From contig JAIXMO010000018.1 in assembly GCA_025677825.1 (NCBI GenBank), positions 248,001 to 312,000 of the forward strand: a stretch of 64,000 bases of DNA. Reading direction: 5' to 3'. A program made the position numbers and the translations under genes. The notes under the pieces are model-generated. The model was given only the letters and a program-made list of their open reading frames with translations, did no database searches and was not told the DNA's origin. This DNA comes from Helicostylum pulchrum (lineage: Eukaryota > Mucoromycota > Mucoromycetes > Mucorales > Mucoraceae). Positions 38,501-48,606 of the stretch are shown one piece after another (positions within the stretch are counted from its first letter, which is position 1; each line of letters starts with the position of its first letter).

Positions 38501-38860
38501 GTATTAAGACCTATTTTTTTAAAAAAATACGCCTTTCAATTTTCAAGTGGAATTAATATAATGCGCACAGTGAGTTTAGAGGACTTAGCGAAGACTAGGT
38601 TTGAATTAATTCAGATAGGGTGCGGATTCGTCTAAATTATATCAGTGATCTTCATAGGATCAGTTATATGATTATCAGATGTGTCGAAGTCGTCAAAGTA
38701 TTCTTCAGGAAATATAAATTTAGTCATTTTTACAAGTATATTTCTATTTCTTCAGTTACAAAGAAACTTTTATTCGAAGACTGAAGACGAGCATTATTTA
38801 TAAGCTTTCTTATTTTGTGTTTTTTACATTTTTTAAAAAAAAGCAACGTCTTATAATAAT
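35547..38860. other. Accessory island A: gene-poor, repeat-bearing DNA
   Basis: No intact gene was found. AT-rich text contains several repeated phrases: a GTGGG(T/A)(T/C)CCAGACCAA motif at about 36198, 36289 and 36586, and ATAATGACGATATT near 36246 and 36320. A 14-bp tandem array lies at 36898-36976. At 37598-37750 (+) the translation SASYLHFSTSESASAFYNTY, followed by VEKGLTINNMHFTIHPTL, recalls the second half of an RRM-like fold, but the frame stops soon after. Downstream (37770-37970) is an Ala/Thr/Asn-rich stretch with stops. This looks like debris of decayed elements. Confidence 0.45.
36898..36976 (+). repeat. 14-bp tandem repeat, about 5.6 copies
   Basis: Consecutive units ACAAGGCCTCCCAC, ACAAGATTTCCCAC, ACAAGACCTTCTAC, ATAGGGCCTCCTAT, ACAAGACCTCCTAT and a partial ACAAGATGG. 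Units differ from each other at two to six positions. Confidence 0.8.
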
Positions 38861-38874
38861 GTACCCCCAAAATT

Positions 38875-39195
38875 CATGTATTACTTCAACATCATAGTTG
38901 AAATTCCTGATACTGAATTAATTGAAGTTGAAGAAGAACATCATCATTGCTGTAATTAAAACAAGAGGTTGTAGGTATGCTTACCTCTCACCTTAATCTC
39001 ACAAGCTTAATCCTATCGAGCAATTCTGGTCTATCGTTAAAAATAAGGTTGAACGTAGCCAATTTCAGGACACTGAGGATTTAGCAACTAGAATATCTGA
39101 ATCTTGTAATACTTTCCCGCACAAACACCTTCGAAAATTTTTACAACGTTCATTGGATATTTTTGAAAGGTGTTTGAAGGTTGATTTAATCTAAC
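38875..39195 (+). mobile_element. Tc1/mariner-type transposase C-terminal remnant
   Basis: From about 39008, an open frame reads LNPIEQFWSIVKNKVERSQF, then QDTEDLATRISESCN and ends in a stop at 39193-39195. LNPIE.FW..VK is the hallmark around the third catalytic acidic residue of DDE_3 (Tc1/mariner) transposases. Just upstream (about 38945-39000), another frame reads AVIKTRGCRYAYLSP, like the normal preceding segment, but frame breaks separate the two. The N-terminal two thirds are absent or unrecognisable. This is a dead copy. Confidence 0.75.
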
Positions 39196-39242
39196 GACTT
39201 ACTTCTCCAAATCCAACAAAGCCGCCCTTTAACAAAAAAACA

Positions 39243-39330
39243 CTGCCAATTGAGATATGAAAAACCGCCTATTGAAATTTAAAAAATGCCCTTTGAGAAT
39301 TAAAAGCACGCCCTTTGAGTTGATTTGACT
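39243..39330 (+). repeat. Degenerate 21-23 bp tandem repeat
   Basis: Four units begin with a GCC core followed by TTGA and an A/T-rich tail: TGCCAATTGAGATATGAAAA, CGCCTATTGAAATTTAAAAA, TGCCCTTTGAGAATTAAAAG and CGCCCTTTGAGTTGATTT. They lie between the two transposase remnants. Confidence 0.6.
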
Positions 39331-39522
39331 GTAATTGTTTGTTTTCCTCAATGAGCATCAAGTTGGACTCTAATAGGTTCTTTATTCAAACACTTATCAA
39401 ACAAGTTTACGGAATGTTGAACACAATTTTGAAGATGTTGAAGAGGAACTTCTTCTCAAGACTCAACTATTCTACAAGTCAGAGTTTCTGTATCTTTCAA
39501 TGCATAACGTTTAACCTTTGAC

Positions 39523-40434
39523 TTAACAATAGCTCAAAAAATCCTCAATAGGATTGAGCTCAGGCGAATAAGGGGGAAGGTAAACGGGGACATAACCGCG
39601 TTTTTCGATTAAAGGACCAATCATAGCTAGAACATGTATAGGAGCATTGTCCATAGCAATATTATATCCTTGCATATCTGGAAATGTGTCCATAATATCT
39701 ATTGTGTCAACAATAAAGTACATATAATGAAAACCAGTAGTTCCGCTGGGCAATGACACTTTATCATCTAGTGCCTTACGCTTAGTTGCTCCGACTGCCT
39801 TTCTTCTCTTTACATTACCCGGTTCTCTCATGGACACATTTACTACGCCTGCAGAAGATATAGCTCCCAATACTGTATGGGATACAGCTCTCCTTGATGG
39901 CGTTTTTACAATAGCAGACCAAGCTCTTCCACGAGTCATGTTTATGTCGTCTAGTTGACTCACAGGGCGAGAAGACATGAGGTTCGTTATCTTTTGAGGC
40001 ACATATTCTTCAGGATTTTGTTGATACTTCTGCTTCTATTTTCGTGCAGTATATTGATTAACGTTGGCAACCTCCGCAGCTTTCTTATGCTTCATGCCCT
40101 TTTGAAAAACAAAATAGAGATACAGTAACCGATCCTTTTCTGTATATATATTATATTTCCTTTTTCTTTCTTTTTTGGCTGCTACTTCTTTCATGTCAAC
40201 ATCAACCTCTTCGATTGAGTGCAATCCCGAATAAGTGCTGTTCTTAACAAGCCTTTTGAGACCAGTTAATTTTCTGAGACAGAAAGAAGGGGCTTTATCG
40301 TACGCTGTTGCATTATTTCCCTCACCATCATATATATTTCCTCTTCCGTCTTCGCGACAAAAGGCTATGCTAGAATCCATAATCAAATTAAACAAAATAA
40401 GAAGTTGTAGTAAAGAGTTGACACAATTAATCAT
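39523..40434 (-). pseudogene. Tc1/mariner-type DDE transposase, interrupted and truncated
   Basis: Two pieces in the same frame, 40434-40036 and 40035-39523, are separated by a single in-frame TAG at 40036-40038. The first piece carries a basic, helix-rich region (KKERKRKYNIYTEKDRLLYL ... KKAAEVANVNQYTARK) like a helix-turn-helix DNA-binding part. The second has a DDE_3-type catalytic core: SAGVVNVSMREPG, YMYFIVDTIDIMDTFPDMQG, YNIAMDNAPIHV with the second catalytic Asp, and YVPVYLPPYSPELNPIED with the third acid. After PIEDF the expected W..VK continuation is lost (LSYC, stop), so the C-terminus is cut. No clear terminal inverted repeats were found. Confidence 0.8.
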
Positions 40435-40440
40435 TTGTTA

Positions 40441-41251
40441 AATAACACAACTGCACCGCTGTAGGATTACGAAAATGCCAAATTTGGATAGTCAAAATTT
40501 CGTAAAATTTAGATAAAAATTTTCATTAACGGCTGCGGCTGCTCTAACAATTTCTTGATCTACCAAGGTAATAAATATCAGATGTTAACATCAGAGCCCA
40601 ATGCTCTTAGTATTGCTGTTTTTAATAACAAAAAAATTGATTCTATTGAATACGCGCAATCAAACAAGGATGCTGTATTTTGTTCAATATTTGATGGATG
40701 TAAGGCAGTTACAGCCGTCAAAGGCGATATTACAAAATATTATTTTTTGTATTCTTTTAATAAATGCAAATGTGGTTTTTGAATTTTTTTTATAATTCTT
40801 TAAGAGCCCCAACTGTAGATTGTGTATTAACAACAAGCAAAATCGATAAAAATTTCCACGAAAAAAAATTTAAACTTGGTAACCATGACCGAAAGTCCAA
40901 TTGACGATATGTTTAATAAAGTTGGTTTAGATCCTACAACAGGTATCAAAACCAGTTACGGAGTAGAAAGTTCATCATCCGATGTATTACATTTCCTAGC
41001 ACCAACGACTTTTTTTTTGTTAAATTTGGTTATGCTTAGGGAAGGTCATTACTTTCAAAAAGTATCTGAAAGCGACGGGTACTACTAAATATATCAAAAG
41101 AAAAAAAAGTATATTTCCATTTCTTCAAAAGTAAATGCGAGTATCAGTTTGACTCTGGAACCGGCCAATCATTTCCTTGTTTTAAACAATAGACGGAAAA
41201 AAAAAAATCTTGATACGCTTTTCGTTTTTTTTTTATAAATATATTGCAAGC
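40441..41251. other. Spacer with two short unassigned ORFs
   Basis: ORFs at 40555-40782 (+, 75 aa, SIAVFNNKKIDSIEYAQSNK) and 40876-41088 (+, 70 aa, MTESPIDDMFNKVGLDPTTG). Neither matches a family I know. The second is interrupted late by a poly-T-derived Phe run. They could be exons of a decayed element gene; there is no positive evidence that they are expressed. Confidence 0.3.
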
Positions 41252-42439
41252 ATGCAAAAATTGAATTTTGGTTTAACACTTCAAAAGAAAAAGACAACCG
41301 CTGGTCCCATTCGTCGTGCCAATGCCTTTGGTGATGACAGTGACGAAGATGAAGACGAAGAAGTATTAGAAGAAAAACAAGGAAAGAAATCAAGTCAAAA
41401 AGCCAAAGCTCAAGTTAATCGACAACTTTCCAGCTACAACACCATGACCAAAAAAATCGCACAAGAACAAGCGAAAGCGCTAGAAGAAGATCCAAATATT
41501 TTTGATTACGATGCCGTTTATGACGATCTAAAAGAGGTCGAAAAGAAGAAAAAGGAAGCAGTAAAGCCAACAACCAAAAAAGCAAAATATATTTCAGGTT
41601 TATTGGAAATGGCAGAAATTAGAAAACGCGATCGTGTACTTGCTGAAGAAAAGAAGGTTGCAAGGGAAAGAGCAGAAGAAGGAGACGAATTTGCTGATAA
41701 AGATGTATTTGTTACAGAAGCGTAAGTTGAATACACTTTTTTTTTTGTAAATAGCGTTTTTTTTTTAATTGTGTAAAATAGATTTAAAAAGCAAAAGGAA
41801 GAATTAGAGCGTATTGAAAGAGAAGAAAAGGAACGCGAGACATTAGCAGATAAAACAAGAGGCATGGATTCTTTTTATAAACAGGTATTAGAAAGAAAGG
41901 AAGCAGAGCATCAAGCAATGATGAAAGCTATTGCCGAAAAGACCAGAAATCGAAAGAATAATATCAATGTAGAAACAACAACTGAAATAGAACCAGAGCA
42001 AGTGTTACTAAAGCAAGCAGAGAAGGAAGGAAAAGAAGTGATGGTGAACGATAATAACGAGATTGTAGATAAAAGACAGTTATTAGGTGCAGGTTTAAAT
42101 GTCAAACCTAAATTTGGTACCTTGGGATCTTTGGCCTCTTCCGATGAACGTATCAAGGAAAGAATGGACGAATACGAAGAATATAAGCGTAAGAAGGTAG
42201 AAGAGTACGAAACTAAGAGAAAGCAAGGAACAAATCACGATGAACGTGAACGTATGAGTAAAGAAATGGAAAGACAATTAATGGAAACAAAACGAAAAGA
42301 AAAGGAAGAAGAGGAAAGAAAGCAAAAAGAGTTTGAACAAAAAGTCACTGTTAAACGTACTACTGAAGATGTTGCAATGAGTGCAAGAGAACGTTATTTA
42401 GCAAGAAAGAAACAAAAGTTAGAAGAAACAAAGAAATAA
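41252..42439 (+). CDS. Nuclear speckle splicing regulatory protein 1-like (NSRP1/CCDC55)
   Basis: Coiled-coil nuclear protein related to human NSRP1, connected to alternative splicing. Exons 41252-41721 and 41782-42439, 375 residues. The N-terminus MQKLNFGLTLQKKK with GPIRRANAFGDDSDEDEDEE is typical. The conserved block is NRQLSSYNTMTKKIAQEQAK, then FDYDAVYDDLKEVEKKKKEA and KAKYISGLLEMAEIRKRDR, followed by FADKDVFVTEAFKKQKEELE. The rest is Lys/Glu-rich helix ending ARERYLARKKQKLEETKK. The family identity is well supported by the YDxVYDD and KYI..L...A..RK...ER.....K order. Confidence 0.9.
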
Positions 42440-42472
42440 AAAATTTGTGTGTGAAATATTATTATTATTATT

Positions 42473-43769
42473 TTAAGATTGTGCTTCCTTAAGGATAGCA
42501 TGATAATTAGCTGTATTACGTTTTAAGATATCCATCACTGGTCCTAATAATCTAGTAAAAGCTGCTTTACCCAATGTAACGCATCTGAGATTTCCTTTAG
42601 CAACAACAGTAGCCGCTCTAGGTTTATCTGTCAATAGTGCCAACTCTATATTTAAATTTTGTTTAGCAGTTATATTATTTATTCGCATTACAATGTTTTT
42701 TTTTACCTCCAAAATAATCACCCTTTTTCATATCATTAACCAATTGTTGGTTAGTACCATCACTTTTATAAAATAAAGCTTCACCTTGTTCTATTAAATA
42801 GAAATTATCACCAATATCACCTTCATTTAACACGATATCACCATCATCGAAATTAACAGGCTCAAGAGCATCCGCTATTTTATGGATTTCAGATAATTCA
42901 AGTGATTTAAAGAGAGGTACATCTTCTAAAAACTTTTCATGCATTTTACGCTTTTTAGCGTTATTTTCCATTAAAATAGAGCGGAACGAAACTCTATCAA
43001 GGGCCCAAAGGGTTACTTCCGAGATAGCTTTTAAGGTAGCAGCGCGAGGAGCATTGTACATCAAAGCCAATTCACCAAAGCTACCACCTCTTTGATAGCT
43101 TGTGACCTTGATATTATTAACGAAACAATCCACATCACCACTGGATACAATATAAAAAAAGTCCCCGACAGCGCCCTGTTCAATAATTGTTTCACCTGCA
43201 TGGAATTTCTTTTCTTGCATGGAGTCAATGACTTGTCGACACTGATCTTCTTCAAGCGATTTAAATAAAAAGTGACAACGTAAAGATTGCGATATCATGG
43301 CTATTTCAGGTTCAGATTTGGGAATTTTCTTGTGTAAGGTAGAACCAGGTGTCAATTTACTGGGCTGCATAGATTCCGCACTGACTGATACACGGCGGTT
43401 ACGGTGTCGCGCAGATTGAAAATTAGGTAAATCATCTGAAACAGAATCTTGTTCTTCGTCAATTGTATTTATTGTAGACTCTTGCATGAAAACATCATTA
43501 GGGTTATGTACTATTACATATATTAAAAAAAAAAGTTTTTTTTTTTTTTACTTGTTGCATTTATTTATTATTTATTTACCTGGAACAAGTGTAGGGTTTC
43601 GATTTTGTAATCTTTCTTCTGATAATTTATGTTGAAAAAAGTCACAACAAAACTGAAGTACATCTTCTGGATGTTGAGCTGATACTTGTCGGTTTAGTTC
43701 TTCAATAAGATCATTATAATCCTGTGGAGTCACACTGTGTGTAGAGAATGGATGTATACTACCAGGCAT
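42473..43769 (-). CDS. pkaR: cAMP-dependent protein kinase regulatory subunit
   Basis: Inhibitory subunit of PKA; releases the catalytic subunit on cAMP binding. Exons on the minus strand: 43769-43580, 43510-42707 and 42645-42473, 388 residues. The N-terminal dimerisation/docking helices ([36 protein letters not shown]) are followed by an inhibitor site RRVSVSAE (RRxS, so autophosphorylatable) and two cyclic-nucleotide domains. The cAMP pockets are visible as [18 protein letters not shown] and, built across the second splice, [18 protein letters not shown]. Both keep the Glu and Arg cAMP contacts. The second acceptor (AAATATAG) was chosen because it restores this motif. Mucoralean fungi often have several R paralogues. 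Confidence 0.96.
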
Positions 43770-43942
43770 TTATTATGTGTATTTTATTTAGTAAGAAAAA
43801 AAAAAGAAGAGAAGAGAAGAGAAAAGAAAAAAAAAGAATTAAAAGAGAGAGAGAGAAATAAACGAACTCGGACAATTATGTTTATACCATCCTATTAAAA
43901 GAAATTAAATATTATAAAATCTTACCAATAACAGCTAAACAC

Positions 43943-44757
43943 TTACTTTGGTAATTCAAACTTTTCACCTTTTAAAACCCTGACCAAAAAAAAAAAAGAT
44001 TAAAATAAACACAATTTTTTGAATTTATAGACTTACTTGGTATAATAAATGTAAAAGAAATCACTGTATAAAGCTGTTTGAATAATACCAGCTACCCAAG
44101 CAATCCAATCTGTATGCCCTTCATCAATATATCTGTAGACCCAATTGAGTAAATATAGACCTCTGTATGCGCCTAGAGCAAATAAATAATGCGTTGTGAT
44201 CGTTTCCGCTTCACCTGTTCTTTGCAACATAAATAACTGTGGTAAAATAGCAACAGATTCTAACCAAATTGAAAAACTCCATAATATCTGCGGGTTTTTT
44301 TTTAATTTGTAATACACTACCCTTTTTTTAAAAAAATGTTTTACCTCTATAACCGTATAAATATAAGTTGATAATAAACCAAGTATAGCAGATCCAACTA
44401 AAAGATATTCAATTCGAAAAGTATCCAGTCCAGCATCATAAGTCGCTTGGTATTTGTAGCGCATAAGATATAATATATAAATAGAAGACGCGATAAAGAA
44501 TAGCTTCATTACGGTATTGTAAATTGACACTCTTTTTATAATCAAGTCTAGATAACGGGTCAAAAATACAATAGAGTACAAGAGTTGCGTTTTGAATGAG
44601 ATACCTAATACAAAGTTTATTTAATTGGTGTAATTATTTCTTTATTGTATCGTGTGTATTACTTACCGACACATGAACGTGTCTTTCTTATTTTTAATAA
44701 TAAAATAAAAATAGAGGCTAGATGCATCACATCTGCTACAAGTCGAAATAAGTTCAT
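43943..44757 (-). CDS. ERD2: KDEL receptor / ER lumen protein retaining receptor (Erd2)
   Basis: Seven-span Golgi receptor that returns KDEL/HDEL proteins to the ER. Exons on the minus strand: 44757-44667, 44604-44345, 44287-44037 and 43979-43943, 212 residues, the usual length. Signatures: NLFRLVADVMHLASIFILLL, KTRSCVGISFKTQLLYSIVF, LTRYLDL, WSFSIWLESVAILPQLFMLQ, TTHYLFALGAYRGLYLLNWV and the C-terminal DFFYIYYTKVLKGEKFELPK. These include the Erd2 family signatures. The final short exon supplies the KVLKGEKFELP tail. Confidence 0.96.
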
Positions 44758-46758
44758 TCCTTACAAGAAAAAAAAATGGGTGCAGAAAAAAGAAAAAGAA
44801 AAGAAAGAAGAAAAATGTGTTCCGATATTATTATTATAAGGAGCGTAAGAGATCAATAGAGTAGTGACTTTTCTTTTTTTTTACGATACGTAAGTGATAT
44901 ATAGTTAAGGGGGTTGTGTAATTTTATTTTCTGTGTAGGCAAATATTTATTTATTTTTGACTGAGACTGTCGGTCAAACCAAAAAAGCAGGTACACTTTA
45001 ATCGTTGTAATGTAACCATATATGTCATATATAAACAAATAAGCATACTCTTACTCCTTTTTTTTGGTTACCTCATCCGGAGATCAAATGTGATTAATGG
45101 TTGGTTTAAACGTACATTCTGGCCTTTCAAGTACACATGAAATATATTTCAAATGGGCCAAACACATAACTCATAATATGACAATTGAGTTTTTTTGTAT
45201 TTTAAGAAGAAAAAACTTCTTTCTAATGTAGTGAGAAATAAAGAAATTGGAATTAACCGACTACGAAGTTCGATATTCATTTGACGCAGATTATTGTATC
45301 TGCTGTGTTTTCTTTGCGCATAAGCATGGTGTGGGGGTAGGCACGTAAACTATCCTTGAGCGAACATGTTTAAGCAGCGATATCAGGATCTTCAAATATA
45401 TTTCTCGTCTAGAAATGGTGCCGTTTTCCCGTTCTTATAAAGCTTGTGGAGATAGGTTTTGTCCAGGATGACCCTGTCTTCGATTGAGACGTACTCATGG
45501 CGAGAATGGGCAGTGGGACGGTGAATATTTTTCATTTAAAATAGAGCGATGTGATTAATGAATTTTATTGAAAAAATAAAATTGCTAAACTTATTGACCA
45601 GCAGAGCTTGGTTGCTTTGATCCTTGTTGCTTTGATCCTTATTACTTTGATCCTTGGTAAACAACCTGCAATTTTTACAGCGTTTGTCGTTTCTGGGCGA
45701 CGAAGGAATTTCATGTCTGTTTCTTCTGTTTTGAAATCAATTTGTAACTTTTTTTGTTGTGTTATCAGTTTCAAAAGCTATCTCTTCGCGTTCTTTTTCA
45801 GTAGGGTAAATATGTCTAATTTCTGAACTTATTGATCAGTAGAGCCTGGTTATTTTTGCTTTGCATTTTTGTGTGTATATTGTAAAAAAAAAAAAATGGA
45901 AAAGGGAAAATGGAAAATGGAAGAAGACAGAAGAAAAGTACGAAATGAATATAAGTATATTATACCAGTTCTTGATTTATCAAAAAAAAAAAAAAAAAAA
46001 AAATACAAGATAAATACAACTACTCGTCGAAACACAAAGCACATTTTATGGTGCGATTCAAGACAGGATTGGATCTTGTCAGCAGGTACACGAGGAGGAG
46101 CCTACACTATGAATCATGCAAGTGGTTGGGAGACCTAGAAGAGAAAACTCTACCTACGTACTATATTCTGATAAGCTATACTGCCCGTTATATTGCTTTT
46201 TAAACAAATCCTTTTTGTTACTTACTTCAAAAAAAAAGATTGATTAAGTTTTTTTTTTTTTTTTTTGACTTGTCTAATACCAGTTCACGTTTTATTATCC
46301 GCTCAATCCTCGAGCCCTTTTCCTTTTTCTTTTTAAAAGATTATTTTCGCTAAAAAATAATGACTACTACATTAATCGATAACTACAATAGTTTCTACGT
46401 ACTACATTTATCGATACTTGTATTCTCAAGGAGTAGACGTAGTTGCTTATGATAACGATTGAAGAAGTATATAAATTATCAATGGTTGGTATATGTATGG
46501 GAATATAATGTAAGTTGGAAGTATTTGGTATTACCGTATCTTGTACTGGCGATATTACTCACTCCAAAATCTCTCCTAGTTAAATTAGCTCTTATTAAAT
46601 AATAAAAAAAGGACTTTTTTTTATTACAAAAAAAAATACACACTCCTTAATTTGAAGCCAATATGTACGATATCCAAGATATATATCGTCCTTTTTGAGA
46701 ATACTTGCCTTCTCCTCCTAATCGAACCAGTTATATTTGTATTATTCCAATCAATGTT

Positions 46759-46841
46759 AGGCTTGAAATAGGTTTCAGCTTGTATGTATGAATTATAAAT
46801 AGCTCATGCGGCCGTCCGTATTTAAAACCTATTTCAAGCCT
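46759..46841. repeat. 17-bp perfect inverted repeat (stem-loop/MITE-like)
   Basis: AGGCTTGAAATAGGTTT at 46759-46775 and its exact reverse complement at 46825-46841, with a 49-base spacer. CAGCTTGTAT inside the left side of the loop is also echoed by GACAAGCTGATAC just after the right arm, so a second, shifted pairing is possible. Confidence 0.8.
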
Positions 46842-47191
46842 GACAAGCTGATACTTATAACTATAATATAAATGAAGCAAGTAACCCGTTAATTATAAAT
46901 TTGATACATACATACCTTGGAATAAAAACCTATAAAAGATAACACGTCAAAGATTAGTTAAGAGCTTATAATAAAAGGTTATGCACATACCTGGAAGAAA
47001 AAAAAAATCTACAAATAATACTTCACTAAAGTATGTAATAGAAACGAAGTAAATACACTCACATACTGTTAGAAATTCGAGTTTTGAAAGCTGTTGTAAC
47101 GTAGTGTAGTTATAAAGCAGTATATATAGTGAGTACCAATTCCTGTTTTATAAGTAGAACGACTTAAAGGTAGTAGTAAAGTTTTAAGATG

Positions 47192-47429
47192 CTTTTCAGC
47201 ACCGTGGTTTTATCCTCGGTGTTATCCCCAAAATGCTTTTAAATTTTAATATTAATTTAGAATTTTATGTAACTCGGAATTTTTAAATATATTCCAATGT
47301 TTTTCGAAAATTTGAATTTCTAAGGCGTTATACACTTTTTTTTTGTTTTGAGTAACATCCAAACTAGGATAGCTCTTTTGGGAATAACATTGGGGATAGC
47401 ACCGGGGATAAAACCACGGTGCTGAAGAG
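47192..47429. repeat. 40-bp imperfect inverted repeat, 238-bp MITE-like unit
   Basis: Left arm 47192-47231 (CTTTTCAGCACCGTGG...GTTATCCCCAA) pairs with right arm 47390-47429 at 37 of 40 positions. All three differences are T in the left arm against C in the right. About 158 AT-rich bases lie between. No coding region is inside. The size and long terminal arms fit a foldback or MITE-type non-autonomous element. Confidence 0.75.
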
Positions 47430-47535
47430 CACCTTTAATAAAAGTAAAAAAAAGACAATGAATTTAAATAATTCGAGGGGACCAAGCTGTGTGTTAAAAT
47501 AAACAGAAGAGAGCAAAGTATTAGTAAAAAGATTA

Positions 47536-47639
47536 ATGGTGCTCGCCACTTGGCCAGGTTTAATTTTCAGAGTAATTAAGCTGGAAACATTAGTATATAT
47601 GGTAAAGATGTAATGTGAAATTACTTTGGCGAGCACCAT
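47536..47639. repeat. 104-bp MITE-like element with 13-bp terminal inverted repeats
   Basis: ATGGTGCTCGCCA at 47536-47548 and its exact reverse complement TGGCGAGCACCAT at 47627-47639. The interior is AT-rich and non-coding. The left end is preceded by TA and the right end followed by AA, so a clear TA target duplication is not proven. It lies about 105 bp from the 238-bp inverted-repeat unit and shares a GGTGCTC core with it. Confidence 0.75.
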
Positions 47640-47760
47640 AAAAAAAAAGTAAGCAAACAGATTACGTCCTGAGGTAATTCTGCTTTAAAAAAAATAAGTA
47701 AACAGGTAAATTGCTAATTTTTTTTACTGCAATTAAACAACTCTTATCACAAGCAAACAA

Positions 47761-47937
47761 AAACGCCTTTCACTAAATAAAACATCTCACTAAAAAACCA
47801 TCATGTGCATACTCATCTTGAAAGATGTGATTATTAGTTTAAAGCAATATAAACAACCCTTATCGGATAAAACGCTTCCGCTTTTATTTTAAAACAACCC
47901 CATGGTCGTAAAACGCCCTTCACAAAATAAAACATCT
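47761..47937. repeat. 27-bp direct repeat pair
   Basis: AAACGCCTTTCACTAAATAA... at 47761-47787 recurs at 47911-47937 with two differences over 27 bases. Related CAACCCTTATC/CAACCGTTATC phrases lie between and after. This is degenerate tandem structure rather than a gene. Confidence 0.6.
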
Positions 47938-48414
47938 AAACAACCGTTATCTCTAAACATTAAGTACTATGCCATGGCGGATTAACTAATGAAAAGTTTG
48001 CTTTTCCCACCCTCATAACCACCAACTTGGGTTTAGTCACAAATAAAAGAGACAAATATTTATTGAAGCAAATGGTTAATCGCTTTCAGGCGAACTTTTT
48101 AAATTTACACCGCCCAATAAAATTATCTGTTATGTCGTAAAGGTCGCCCACATTCAAAAATATAAACACAAAACTGGTTTTGAACATCCAGTTTCAATTT
48201 TTAGCGTCGCAAACATTTTGTGTTTAGTTTTCTTATAACTTAGATAGTTGCTTTATATATATATTTGTTTGGTTTTTTCACCTGGTTGTGTATTTACGTC
48301 ACAGTCTTCATGTGACATTTAGAGAACTTTAAATAAAACAGTTATCATCTCCCCTAAACAAAAAATTAAAAAGGCCCTTTTTCTTTCTTCTTTTTAATTT
48401 TTCAAGATATTCTC

Positions 48415-48540
48415 ATGGTAAGATAACCTATTCAAGCATTCATACAATATTTTTAACTTTTTTATTTTTTTTATGTTAGGACACAGCAATCGATTACATC
48501 AAAGAAAGTCTCAACTCTCTCAACCTCTTAAGTTTTTTTC
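48415..48540 (+). pseudogene. Candidate gene 5' end cut off by rDNA sequence
   Basis: A C/T-rich leader with a GGCCC core runs into ATG at 48415, directly followed by GTAAGA. A GT-AG intron (48418-48479, acceptor ATGTTAG) joins it to a frame reading DTAIDYIKESLNSLNLLS (from 48480). The open frame then enters sequence that is clearly ribosomal DNA (from about 48545) and runs to a stop shortly after. This looks like the first exons of a small gene whose remainder was replaced. I cannot name the gene; a chance start is possible. Confidence 0.4.
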
Positions 48541-48544
48541 AAAC

Positions 48545-48545
48545 T

Positions 48546-48576
<31 letters not shown>

Positions 48577-48606
48577 GTTCAGCGGGTAATCCCGCCTGAT
48601 TTCAGA
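48545..48606 (-). rRNA. 5' end fragment of large-subunit (28S) rRNA gene
   Basis: The plus strand contains TCCTCCGCTTATTGATATGC, the reverse complement of the universally conserved start of fungal 28S rRNA. On the minus strand the text reads GAAATCAGGCGGGATTACCC, GCTGAACTTAAGCATATCAA and TAAGCGGAGGAAAAGAAA. The homology stops abruptly after GGAAAAGAAA, only about 60 bases into the gene, and continues into non-rDNA. The following bases (48607 to about 48690) are probably ITS2. No 5.8S, 18S or further 28S is present, so this is an isolated fragment and not a functional rDNA unit. Confidence 0.9.

Larger units (their letters stand above)
44758..48400. other. Accessory island B, left part: transposon and repeat debris
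   Basis: No intact gene was seen. At 45249-45345 (+), ELTDYEVRYSFDADYCICCV with FFAHKHG looks like the Cys-x2-Cys..F part of a TTF-type zinc finger from hAT-like elements, then stops. A 15-bp tandem repeat (TTGCTTTGATCCTTG units) lies at about 45610-45656. The phrase AACTTATTGA(C/T)CAG(C/T)AGAGC(T/C)TGGTT occurs at about 45588 and again at about 45826. An ORF at 45869-46138 is made largely of poly-A-derived Lys codons, with an unassigned tail. Three inverted-repeat structures and a direct repeat in this stretch are listed separately. Confidence 0.4.

Noticed and set aside
45869..46138. 89-aa ORF (MCVYCKKKKMEKGKW...)
   Set aside because: Half of it is translated poly-A; the tail (WCDSRQDWILSAGTRGGAY) matches nothing I know. 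No promoter or splice evidence.
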